Of a DNA stretch of 64,000 nt, positions 47,045 to 58,722 are shown piece by piece; the first letter of the stretch is position 1, and every line of letters starts with the position of its first letter. Where the stretch lies: positions 62,001-126,000 of the forward strand of contig NW_025939286.1 in the NCBI RefSeq assembly GCF_000764305.2, given 5' to 3'. The position numbers and the translations under genes are program-made. Source of the stretch: Hyalella azteca (Eukaryota; Arthropoda; Malacostraca; Amphipoda; Hyalellidae). Below the pieces are notes generated by a model. It saw only the letters and a program-made list of their open reading frames with translations, searched no databases and was not told the DNA's origin.

Positions 47045-47545
47045 AACCGTGCTTCAACCAGTCAAAAAGTTTACTCTTTTTCTCCAGAAGTTTTATTTTT
47101 CTTCACTCTTTTTGCTTCCTGCTTTCAACTGATCACTTTCCCTCCATCAATATATCTACTTATCTCTATAAAAAGTTCCAATTATCTTCGGTCAAAATCA
47201 AGTTTTCTATATATATCTTCTTCCCTACATCAACTAATATACTTTTTTCTATCCACAAATCAACGTTCCATCAACAGACTCATTTATCTTCATCCAAACG
47301 CCTACTTTTTGCATCAAAGTATCTAATTTTCTTCATAAAATGTCCATTTTCACCATCAAAATATCAACGTTTCTTCATTAAAATGTTTCCTTTTGTCCCT
47401 CAATTTTTCAGCTTGCACATGTCTACTTTTATTTATAAAAATGTCTCCTTTAATCCATTAAAATATTTTTCGTTTAAAAAGGGAAGGAATGGGAATTGAT
47501 CACTCACTTCTATTAAACGATCACTTCTCGCATTGAAATATCAAC
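47045..47545. repeat. Degenerate ~25-30-bp repeat, CATCAAAATATCAACGTTTC type
   Basis: A C/T-rich plus strand has recurring units of the form TTCATCAAAATNTCNACTTT. The best-preserved lie near 47330-47400, with older copies across 47100-47330. The lack of stops makes a 178-codon frame from 46963, but its Phe/Ser/Ile/Lys composition follows the repeat, and it starts inside the intron after exon C. Confidence 0.65.
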
Positions 47546-47793
47546 GCCATTTATTGCCAAATTTTGAACTCTGTAGTATGCACGGCAACGATAGTACTGG
47601 TAGTATATTGGCAAGGGATGTGTGGGCGCGGTACGGAGGTTAAAAAGGTGAGCCAAGGCGAGGTAGAGAGGTTAAATTGTCGAGAACTTGAACAAAGTGT
47701 GCAGGTCTTTCGTGACCGGAGATATGATTCTTCACGATGACAATCAGCGTTGAGAAGTTGCAATAGTTACAAGAATATAACAGGACTATTTGT

Positions 47794-49316
47794 TAGACTC
47801 CTGCGTTTGGTATTTTTTTATCCGAGACGAGACAACAGGCTCTGTCCCTGTTCGCAATGAAAACCGGGACAATTTTCAGCCCTCCGTAGGAATTCCGGGA
47901 CGATACCGAGACGAGACGAGACATCCCGGTTAAAATATGTACCTTAAAATTTCCCGGAATTTGTAGCCATTTTAACGAGACGAATCAATTATTGATGTGG
48001 TGTAAACTTTGGCTTACCATCATACATTTATACAGAGCTGGGCAGCGCTACTTTGAAATGTAGCGGCCGCTACCGCTACATGCTCTAAATGTAGCGGGCG
48101 CTACCGCTACCGGTACAATTGCTTAAATGTAGCGCCGCTACCGCTACCGAAAATGTAGCGGCCGCTACACGTAGCGCGCTACTGCCCATCTCTGGTAACA
48201 ACTAACATGTTGACACTAGTAACAGGCTGAGGTTGACAACATTACACCGAAATCTTTCGTACAGTTTTATTCTGTAATTTATATTATGTATGTATCATGC
48301 AGGTCTTTAAATAGTATTTAATACTTACTATTAAGTAAAATCTAAAAACTTTATCTATAAATGTAGCGGTAGCGCTGTAGCGGCAAAACCTCGTATCGCT
48401 ACTTATATATGTAGCGGGCGCTACCGCTATCGCTACAATTGCTTAAATGTAGCGCCGCTACCGCTATCGCTACTGAAAATGTAGTGGCCGCTATAGTAGC
48501 GGCCGCTACATGTAGCGCGCTACTGCCCACCTCTGCGTGTATATAATAACTTGAGACGTATCCTTTCACTATTCTGATTGGAGCTCGGCAATTGAAATGA
48601 TTTTTGCTACGAATACATGTTGTGGTTTAATATGGTACTTAATCTTGACAGGCAAATGATGGTTTGGAGGAGGCCATACTAGCTGTAGCTGGTGACATCG
48701 GCTGACTGGACAGACTTTGATTTGCCTCCAGCTCAATCACAGAATCAGATTCGTCGATCTTGCCTTAAGCAATCTCCTTCAACAAAAAGTTTGGAAAGAA
48801 ATATCAACAACATTTTAAAATACAACAAAATTTAAGTTGGAAAAATATAATAGTTTGATCTTCGAGAAAGAGCTCGAAATATCCACGTGTATCCTTTCTA
48901 AATAACGTTAAACAAGCCCAAGTGTTTGATAACAATTCAGGAAACTGCGCAATTGTGAAGATTTCCTGGAGGCGTAGAACGAAATTTTACTAAAAGCAGA
49001 GATAATCTAATACTAGATTGTCTACCCATGTTTTCGAAATGATTCGTATCGTAATCGAAAACTTTTTTTTTCTTAAATAATTAAGACGAATCTCGTCTCG
49101 TCTCGTTATGTCTCGTTTCAAATCTGTCTCGTCCCGGTTCATAATTTACCGGGACACAAGTTTTAAAGTCCGGGACAGAAGTCTTGTCTCGGTTCATACG
49201 TTTATTCCGGGACAAATTTTACCCTCTGTCCCGTTATTTTTTTCCCGGAATTTTCTCGTCTCGTTTCGCCTGTCCCGGTTCATTTCGAGAAAATTATTTC
49301 GAGACGCAGGAGTCTA
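47794..49316. mobile_element. hAT-like element with 8-bp target duplication (interrupted)
   Basis: Perfect 12-bp inverted termini TAGACTCCTGCG lie at both ends, flanked by CTATTTGT (47786-47793) and CTATATGT (49317-49324), an 8-bp target duplication with one mismatch as expected for hAT elements. Within each end are dense repeats of GAGACGAGAC and CCCGGTTC/CCGGGACA-type words, mostly inverted between the two sides. No intact transposase is seen. A second element (48033-48535) is inserted inside, so the original length was about 1.0 kb. Confidence 0.85.
48033..48535. mobile_element. Nested hAT-like MITE of GTAGCGGCCGCTAC repeats
   Basis: The ends read CAGAGCTGGGCAG and, inward from the right, CAGAGGTGGGCAG, a hAT-type CAGAG terminus. 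The flanks CATTTATA (48025-48032) and CGTGTATA (48536-48543) agree at 6 of 8 positions. Inside are two similar blocks (48060-48194 and 48360-48535) made of palindromic GTAGCGGCCGCTAC and GCGCTACCGCTAC words, joined by AT-rich DNA. The first block also ends in CTGCCCATCTCTG, so the element may be a fusion of two shorter ones. It lies wholly within the element at 47794-49316. Confidence 0.8.
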
Positions 49317-49324
49317 CTATATGT

Positions 49325-50639
49325 ACTCTGTATATTGCGATGTAGGCCATCATGCTGCGTGTGGCATGATGCAATACCCGGCGCAGATCTGATGCAACAC
49401 TCGCGTCTCGTGCCGCCCTCGGACGCTGCGAGGGCGGCTTCGACCGTCCCTCGTCAGAAGACCGCGTAGCGTCCTCGGCCCAGCACGCAGCGTCCGTTCG
49501 TCTGTTCTCTATCCTTGAGCTAATTTAGTATAAAATTTCTTCTACCGAAATTCTGAGCTAATTTCGTACCGAACTTATTATTATTCATGTGATCGTATTC
49601 TAGAGATGATTATCTATATTTGTGCTATATTTTCCATACTTCTCATCTATATATCAACTATCGCCGTAGGCTTTACCACTGAGCTACGTTAAGCCGTTTG
49701 TTGTTATTATTATTATTATTATAATGATTAGGCTTCTTACCTTCGGCGTTTATAATAGTGAATATTTTATTATTATCCCTTGCACGCTGCAATGATCTTG
49801 TACCTATGATGAATATTAAAATTATTGCATAATATCATTTAATATTTCCGGAAGCGCCTACCTAAATTTTTTTCTTGACTTATCACGATTTCTCAAAAGC
49901 ATGAAAAAGTGTTAGGAAAACAGTTGTTTCATGTATATTGGTTCACGACCTGTATACTCGTTATAAAATGTACGGCATGTATGTATAGTCCTGTTGAAAA
50001 TAGAAAAATTGAGTATCTCCTCCGACCTACGCAGGACCTCCGTCTTTTTCAGCCTCTCTGATTATTTTTCAACCCACCATCCGTCCAGGAAACCTCGACT
50101 GAAATACTTAACAAGCTTACCACTGAATCGTATAAATTAATCGCCCACTGTATTAATGCTAGCTGTCTGTACGAGTGTTTATACAAAATATCAAACGTAT
50201 TCTCTTTCTTTTACTAAAGCCTCACCCAAATGCTTCCCCGAAGTAGCGGAAGTACCGTCTTCTCCGCCTGTATTCGCTTGCCTGGCTACGTTTGTTCATT
50301 CCGTACCTTATTTCCGCTGAGATCATTTGTCGTGATTTTGGGCTCATCTCGGAACCAAGTCCCCGATCTTGCGCCTCCACGTAACTCTGACTGATGGCGA
50401 GGCAGCCGAAGTGTTCCTTCTCACGTGGCCACTCCAGCAGATGCATTATCTCTCGAAGCCGTTCACAATCTTTCCATCTCGCGGGCTAACAAAATTACCG
50501 CGCTACATGCGCGTGATTTACTTCTTTGTTCCCAAATAAAATTTGTAATAATTTGCACTACTTTATTCTCTTAGTAGTAATGAAACTGTGGTTTTCGACT
50601 CTGAGAAATCAAAATTCTCGCCATACTGAATCCGTTTAT
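49325..50639. other. Presumed intron, no gene seen
   Basis: GC-rich patch at 49395-49500 (CGCCCTCGGACGCTGCGAGG forms an inverted repeat with adjacent GGGCGGC) and a short TTA run near 49700. No exon could be supported. Confidence 0.45.
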
Positions 50640-51770
50640 CCTACTTCTTGGAACTCTTGACTCTTCTTTCTTTCTGAAATCTCGCATCTCTTCTTTACTG
50701 GAAATTCCTTTCTAGTCTGTTGTGCAAGTCTTTCCTCTATTCTGTTCCGCAAGCCTGAATTTGGCCTAGTCTATATTAGATTACTAACATTCATTCTTTC
50801 AGACCAGTCTGACCTGTCTAAAACTAGAGACAAAGACCAGTGTTCCCTGTTCTCTGTACTTAAAGTCTCTTGTCTTTCCTCTCTATATTCTCTCCATACG
50901 TTCGTACTTTGTCTTATACCTTCTCTTCTCTAATGGAAGTAACCCCCTTTATTCTTTTCTGTAAGCTTCAATCTTATTCTGCTCTACATACCTGCTCTTC
51001 CTTGAAAGGATCCCCTGTTTAGTTTACTGAATACCTTATTGCAGAATGCCCCTCTATATTCTGTACTGCTAGTCCCCTCATTCTTTACTTGATGGCTACT
51101 ATATCTTTCCTCTCTCGTCTCCTCTCCATGCTGCCCTGGAAGTTTTACCGTTCGTCTGTGCTGAAATTTTATTTTTTCTCAGTATTGAAAGTCTTTCCAT
51201 TGGTCTGTACTAGAAGTCTCTTTTCTCTTCTGCACTAGAAGCCTCTCGCCCCTCTTACATTGAAAGTATTCGGCCTCTTTTGTGCTAGCATCGAGTTTAA
51301 CTTACTTTCTCTTCTGAAAGTCCCCACTATCTAGAGGTTCTTTCCTTGTCTCCATTTAAAGTCTCTGTCATATTAATTTCTCAAATTTTTCCTTTCTCCA
51401 GTCTCGGAAGTCTCTCCTCTCTGCAGTCTTCGAAGTCTCACCTCAACTCTCTGTCCTGAAAGTCTCTCCTCTCTGCAATCTTGCAAGTCTCGTCCCTCTG
51501 TCCTGAAAGTCTCTCCTCTCTGCAATCCCTCTGTCCTGAAATTCTCTCCTCTCTGCAGTCTTGCAAGTCTCACCCCTCTCTCCTGAAAGTCTCTCCTCTC
51601 TGCAGTCCCCGAAGCCTTACCTCTCTTCAGTCTCTGAAGTTTCTTCTTTTTCAGACTCGGAATTTTTTCTTCTCTTCTCTCCTGGAAGTAGCACTTCTCT
51701 TGCTCTTTTCCTTGTACTGTAAAGTCTTCCTCTCAATTGTACGGTGAAGTCTCTTTTGTAATGGACATTT
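50640..51770. repeat. Long polypyrimidine tract with tandem core
   Basis: Over about 1.1 kb the plus strand is strongly C/T-rich with words like GAAGTCTCTTNTCT. In the core (about 51370-51640) units alternate in length (about 25 and 22-24 bp) around AAGTCTCTCCTCTCTGCAGT and AAGTCTCACCTC...CTGTCCTG, roughly ten copies. The flanks are older, diverged copies. Frames on both strands are repeat artefacts. Confidence 0.85.
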
Positions 51771-53445
51771 CTCGTTTGTTCTATGCTGTAGTCCACTCTA
51801 CGGCGATGAAATTCGGTCCCTGACATTATTGCATTTTGATCTCCACCGCATGCAGTAGCTGACGTTTGCACGAAATTGAGTTGTCCGCGACATCTCTACT
51901 ACTGGAAGTCCTTGATTATCATCATGCGAAAAGAAGCCCCGAGTTTAAAATTCCCATTGCATGCTCTTCTTCATTATCAAAAAGAAGAGACAATGCAGGG
52001 AGACCTTCTGCTCCAGTTGGTATTACAGCAATCGCTCGCCGCACAAAACTTTGGACGCCCGAAATGAGAGAGCTGAGGCGGGCTGGCATCCAGAGTAGAG
52101 TTGCTTCAGTGTTCATACAGTAATGCTCGGGATAAGCGTTTCACTCAGTTATGATATTGTCTCTTTGCCTGGGAATTTTGGTTACTTGTAAGGATGTTTG
52201 GTCTTTTAACTCTTCTGAAAGAGAAGTTTAAAGCTCTAGTGTTCTTGTATTATTTCTGTGATTCATGAGTTTGTGTCAGACGCTTGGTGCATAAATTTCT
52301 TGCAATTATAATGAGCAAATCGAGTAGACACTCAGTAGATCGCATGCACGTGGGATCATTCATGTCATGTTTGGAAAGGTTCCTTAACAAGGGTTTCAGC
52401 ACTACAACACGCACATTGTACGATTGCTCCTCTTTAACGCAACTTGAAATGATTTCAAGTGTCAAGCAGGCTGCTTTCATTTGTTTAAGCAAAAGCATGT
52501 GCTTTGCTGTACGTGATCATCATCCCAATGAAGTTATAAAATATAAAATGACGAAAAAACTACAAATTAAATTCTGAAATTGCGCAGGACGGCGTTCAAA
52601 CAATGAGTCTAACTAACGTGGTACTGCTGTGCAGGCTTCTATGAAGGATGCTTCAACAGAAGCATACCATGTATACAAACTGAAGTACATTACGAGCATA
52701 ATACTATATCTGAGTGAAAAATTAGGTTTTATAGAATGACTCACTCAACGAAAATTTTTTTATTTAATTACAAAAATTTTGGAGAAATATCTCCTTGAAA
52801 AGACGTATGTAATATTCTTCGGTGGCCCTATGCACATGTAAATGACAGCCCATGTTTTATGGAATGGGGTTTTCCAAAAAGTTTTTATTGTATTTAATTG
52901 AAAATATTTAATAGAATCCCTTATTGAAAAGACCCGAGAATGTCATTTCCGTTGTTTAATCTTTAGCAGACCTACCCGTCGACCTGCTCGTCTCGCAGCG
53001 TCACCGTGAGTGCCTTCACACACTTACTTTCTTGGCACCTCAAGCGCTTTGCCACTTTCACTCTCGGCAACTCCCACTCATGCTAATGGCTGCTTTTAAC
53101 TATAATATATCTTTCTATTTTTCTTGTCAGTGCAGTCTGGCATCGGTGCATAAGGTGCTATAATTATCTTGAAAGATAATGTGTTTCTAATGATTTCTTA
53201 GAACATGTGTAACCAACCCAGTGCTTAGTACACAATTTTCTGTGGAGATAATTTTTCTGTAGGAGTCATTGCAGCCTAGCAACTGATGGTCAAGAAGACG
53301 CGCGCATTTTTTCTAGCGTGGCCAAGAGGGACTCAAATAAAATGCGCACGCACTGTACCCTCAAGTGCTCGCGCTCGGTCTAATTTTAAAACGTCTCGGA
53401 AGCCTCACTCTCGAGTTCAAACTCACTCTTTTCATCTACACTCTT
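51771..53445. other. Presumed intron, no gene seen
   Basis: Frames at 51866-52123 and 52284-52577 (85 and 97 codons) overlap frames of equal size on the other strand and show no motifs. Confidence 0.45.
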
Positions 53446-53560
53446 GTACATTTCCTCCCGCTCTCTCTATTGCCATCTCATCCTCCCGCTCTCTCTCTAT
53501 TGCTATCTCATCCTACCGCTCTCTCTCCCTCTCGCCTCTCTTTCTGCTTGCCATTCACTC
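53446..53560. repeat. ~30-bp C/T-rich tandem repeat
   Basis: Two clear copies of ATTGCCATCTCATCCTCCCG plus CTCTCTCT, then a partial third ending CTCTCTCCCTCTCGCCTCTC. Open frames here (Ala-Leu-Ser repeats) are artefacts. Confidence 0.8.
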
Positions 53561-56500
53561 TCACTGAGCACGATGTTGCTGCGACTTCGTCAGTAAGGTT
53601 TTGGTGTTCGTACGAGGAGGTGTGGGTGCCTCAGTTCTCGCGCTCTGTCAGATCCGTGTAGCTTGTTCGTGCGGTGCTAGTCACAGCAATCCTCCAAATG
53701 TCAGAGATGAAACGGTTTCATGATGACTAGAACAGGCAAACTCTTCCAACTACAGGACTAAGGCAGTATTTTTCCAGTGCGTTGCAATTTGATAAGTGTG
53801 CCGGTATTTGGTTGTGTGCAATATAGCTTTGAAAAGCTAGTCAGGACGTACGGTGTTCCATCACAACAATGGAGCTCCAAACTGCTTGACTGAAAATAAT
53901 AACACTGTTGTTTACTGAACTCAACAAATTCTTAAAAATAGTTTAAAAATTCTTTACTCTGTGTTTGTGTTATGTGTAGCTTTTATTTTTCATTTCATCG
54001 CACTCTGACGTCTTTGTTTTTGTGCGGAACAATTCAATCGTGCATGGGATGTTCTGGAAAATTTTCCAGAGTAATGTTGTAGCGACTCTAGGTCGCAAAT
54101 TACATCTTTCTATTTAGTTCATGTTAGGTTGTATTATTTACAGTCGAAGTAATTGAATTAACCAACGTTATCATGTAACTTTATTAACTTTTAGATTGCA
54201 TTGCATATGACTGCAAACTTGATCCCTCTCTGGGTTCAATAAACGATTATCTGACGAACAATCTACTGAAATTAGCGACATCCTTGTATCGTATAAACTT
54301 TCATTTTTCGGTCCTGGGAACGATTTACATTGACGGGAAATTAATTCGCTTACTAAATGATGTGATTACCTACAATATGCATTAGAAGTGTGCATTTAGT
54401 TTGTTAACGTAAGACGTCTCATTTATTTCACATGCAGTGTTTACTTCACGACCTAAAATGTTCCCTGCTAAAGTTAAGTGTTGTTTTTGCCGTGTGTTAT
54501 TCGGCCGGACGCATGAAGCCAAAGGACTGCTGGGCGCGCGCCACTTGGACGCTGTGTAGACTTCCGTGCTAAATAATCTAACTTCCCGCAGTCTGCCCCG
54601 TTGGCTTCATATTTGATTTAGGCTGAACATTTATCAACTATTGTGGGAAGATAAATACAAAATATTTCACGTACTGATTATTTACTTGTATTTTTTAGTG
54701 GGGCATGAATGTATTTCTGTATTTGTTTCAAGTAACCCCACAGCTTGCGAGTGCTACAGCAACTACGCTGCGCAGACAGCCTGGAGTCAAAAACTTAATT
54801 TTATTTTGTAACTCAATTCAAAATCTGAGAGTTGTTCATCTCTTGATGTTGTTCTTCTGTTAGTTTGGTAAGTTTTTTGCTCAGTCATGTGGGAAGAACG
54901 ATATTTCAGAGCTACTTTTTGTGATTTATGCGCCATGTTGTATGAAACCCCGGTTCTGATGATTTATTAATTAATTTTAATTCGGAATGTTTATTTGTGT
55001 ACAAAAGATAATTTGTATAGAAATGAGTGTAGAGGCCTCGGATTTGCGTCTCGACGGCAGTTGCTGAAGAAATTATTTGAGCGCCGACGAATCACCGAGT
55101 TCTAAAAACGACAATGAAAATCTTCGGATTTGATCCAGTGTGTCAATCTTGCCGTTGTCTCCAATCCGTCTTCTGTGCAAACAAGTATTCTCAAAATGTT
55201 GCTTTTTTTGAATCGTTGTGGGACCTTATCGGAAGTGCTATAACTCATATAAAGAAAGTACTATATACCTACTCAATGCTATACTATACTGAGCGAAAGT
55301 GCTATACTTTGCTGTATGGAAGTACTGATGTAGGAAGACGGGATTATCTTTCAATATTGAATTGATGAAGCAAGGCTTCCTTCTATATGCTTTGTCAAAA
55401 ACGTCCACGTAAGAAAGCTGTACTCGATTAACAGGGACAAGGAGATCCGCGCTATAAGTAATTTTCCTGCTAATAATTAATGAAGCGTTGATGTTAGCAA
55501 GCTTGTGATTTGAGTAACTGATGGGTAAGATAAGGATGGTCGCGTTCGTGTCATAGACATTCCTGATAAGACATTCGCTTCTTTGTGATCGCTGGATAAA
55601 AAGAAACATTGATTAAGAAAGTGTTAGCCTTGCGTCAATCATGACCAAATGTCAGGCAAATATCAAGACAAAGACAGACTCGTGGACTCCTGTTAAGAAT
55701 TGAGCGTGGGTTTGATGGATGTCAGTGTAGAGATGCTCGCAACAGAAGCAAGTGTCTTATTAGTTTGTGAGGATCGTTTTTCATTCCTCTCTCGATTTTC
55801 ATTAGCTAATTTTTAAGTTTGCTCACCTTCTTTTGTTCCCTGCTGGGACTCATGAATGCAGCTCTTCTCACTTATGTCTAAGGCAGCCCCTGCGTTCTCA
55901 TTCAAATGAGAACGTCAAACTCGGAATTTCCCTCGGAATTGCTCGACGCTGGAGCCTCCAGTCGATGTGTGTCCTGGCTCTTCGAATTTGCTGGCAGGAA
56001 TATCGGTGGCCATTCATAGTGCCTATTGTTCTCTCCTTATTCTAGATTTGGTCCGCCTCCCATAGGGACTTAGGGACTTGGCTGAGCTGTTTTTATTGAG
56101 CGCTCAGAACCCAGGGACCGCTGAGACACTTGGTCGCTTCCGATGGAATTGTCAAGGAAATTTTTTTTTTGTTGGTAATAGCGTCAAGACCAAGGGAACG
56201 CTGGCATGACATTATGTGTGCTCGGGCACATGAAATGCTGTAGACGTAAACGGAACACCGAGGATTGGTGTCCTCTTGAGAATCCTCAATATCTGTTCCA
56301 CGTTAAAACATTCTATGTTTTATCTTCAAAAATTTCATATAAATTGCTAATGAGGAATCCAAAAGAAATTACACTAAAAATTACGTTTTTGAGTGTTATT
56401 TTCGAAAAATGTGTCCATTCCAGATTTTTTATAGCAGTTAACGTCGATACTAGTTTGTGTGGAAAGTATATACCGAGTGTTATATGCAGACGAAGAGTTA

Positions 56501-58619
56501 CACAAGTAAGGTCAAGATCCACAAGCAGCGAAGCAACATCAATTCATCGTCAAATAGTAATTTATTTTGACATCCCAACTTGAAATGAAGGAATTATACG
56601 CGCGTATCAATGTCTAGTGTGTCCTGGAGAGGGTTGGTTTTGTTAGCTAGTTTATAAACACCTCAAAGTTCTGATCAGAATCTCCGATCAGATCAATTAT
56701 TGATCGTTCTCCTTTATTCTCATCTAAATCTGTAAGAGACGAGATCATATTTAGGTTGTGGGTGTAAATCAAAATGTCCACGAACGAGTGATGTTGAGCT
56801 GTGATTTTTTTTTATAACTATGTGAACGAAATCAAGTTCGTAAATAACCGACTATATACTGAGTACCGAGTTCACTCAATCTGTTGAGATTTAGAGAATG
56901 ATGTGTATAAATCCCACTCAAGCGAAGAAACCGCGGCATGGTTTACACTGCAACAAAGCGCTTCTATATTTGTAAATATTGATTATTTCCCAGCGCGTTT
57001 TTCGCTCCACTGTCGCGGCGAATGTTTGGCCTCATATTTAAGTGCAGTAAATGAGTTCCACTGTTCTCTCCGTTTAAGCTCGCCAATAATTGCTTGGGCT
57101 CATCTGAAGAATGTTTGGCGAGATGTTGGTAAATCTCTTAGTCGTGCCGCCGTTACATAGGGCCTTGCGTGTCTCAAAATTTACACGTGTCTCAAGTCGC
57201 TCGCGTGTATTTTGCGGCGCCAAGAAGTGACTTAAGCATGCTTATCACAGCTGCAACTGATTTGATGAACCATGTAACCAAGTTTGTAGCATTTTGTGTT
57301 GCTGAGTAAATCTAGGATATGTCGTTATTTGTACATGTTGCTTTCGGTTACACGAGGACTATACGCAGTGTCCCACATTATTACAGAATTTGTAATGTAA
57401 TTGAATTTATTTACGTTGGTCATTCATCGTTTTTTTTTAAATAGAAAAATTTCACACTCCATTAATGATATGGAACTTAGTTCTATTCGTTGACGATATG
57501 AGTTACTAATCATTTATAATGGTATATACATATTTATTGTAACTGTCATAAAATCGATGGGAGATTATTTTCTCCATGCGGCAGAAAATCTTTCTGTTCA
57601 AATGAGCCTGTAAGTCCCGTGAAACTCTTGCAACAAGTTTTGCCGAGTTTCTTAAGCCCTACACTGAAGGGAGAGTTAGTATTGGTTGCAAGCGTATCTT
57701 ATTGTAGAATCGTACGAGTTTTACCTTGATATCGCGTCTCCTGTTTTTCGATGTAACGTTTTCCTATGTCGGATATTCCCGGCGACTTGTTCCATATTGG
57801 TCTGGAAGTTTTGAACTTATTTCAAAGATAATCGTAGATTTTATATGAAAGTTAAGGTCATAATCTCGCGTATGCCCTTCCATATATAGAGTAGGTTAGA
57901 AATCTACATTGTATTGGTGAAAATGAATATGCTATAGTATCAAACAAACGCTTCAACTACAACCAATTTAAGTTCTATGTCATTTTCTTATGTGCCGTAA
58001 CTTCAGCTTCATGGCATGAAGCTATTTCTGTAGCTTTAATCAGCTTCAACAAAAAATAATGTTTTCCCCTCACGTGGCACTCACGCGAGCCTCTATGGAC
58101 GGTAGCTTCTAACTGTGCTAGCGCAAATTATTTGTATGGGCGAAATGTACGGTCCATTACTTAAGTTGACAGCACCAATGCTATGTAGAATTTCAATGTG
58201 GCTAGGTAGTTCGGCAACAGCTCTACTTGGATGCCCGTTTTAAGCTCGTACTCGATTTTATTAATTTTGCGAAGTACTTGCGTTTTTTATTGAAGAAGTT
58301 ATTGAATCAATTAGAATCTTGAGTCGCATCACGAATTATTCGTTCAAAATAAATAAAAATAATTGAAATATTTAACGAACACAAAATATTGGCATTGACT
58401 TATAAATCCCAATCGCGATTCGAAGAGCAAAAATTGAATAGTTGAGGTAAATTATATTCTTATTTTACTTTATACCTCTGGCCTTGCTGTTTTTAAATGT
58501 GAAACTGACGTCGTGTTGATGGGTCATGCATATCATACTCCTTACAAAGTTGCTCTATGCAGTGGTACAGTGTTTGTTCATGTTGAGAAAGAAGAAGCAG
58601 GAAAGGAAAGACAATTTTT
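53561..58619. other. Presumed intron, no gene seen
   Basis: About 5 kb without a supportable feature. The frame at 56206-56583 (125 codons) is AT-biased and has no recognisable motifs. Confidence 0.45.
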
Positions 58620-58722
58620 CGATTGAACTCGATAGCGATGACGCTGCAATTCACCGACTGAGCTCAGTAGGGCCGACGCTTCAATTCGTCGCCTGAACTC
58701 GGTAGCGCCGACGCTTAAGCGC
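58620..58722. repeat. ~42-bp GC-rich tandem repeat, 2.5 copies
   Basis: Units contain GAACTCGGTAGCGCCGACGC followed by TTCAATTCGTCGCCT. Copies start near 58624, 58660 and 58694, with substitutions. GC content is well above the flanks. Confidence 0.75.

Noticed and set aside
46963..47499. 178-codon plus-strand frame
   Set aside because: Lies in the intron after exon C and follows a degenerate T-rich repeat; no motif or splice context.
48033..48194. A shorter inner hAT element ending at the first CTGCCCATCTCTG
   Set aside because: The bases after 48194 do not match the left flank, whereas those after 48535 match at 6 of 8 positions.
49660..49705. tRNA A-box-like TAGCTCAGTGGTAAAG on the minus strand
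   Set aside because: No B-box at the expected distance and no cloverleaf; probably chance or a small relic.
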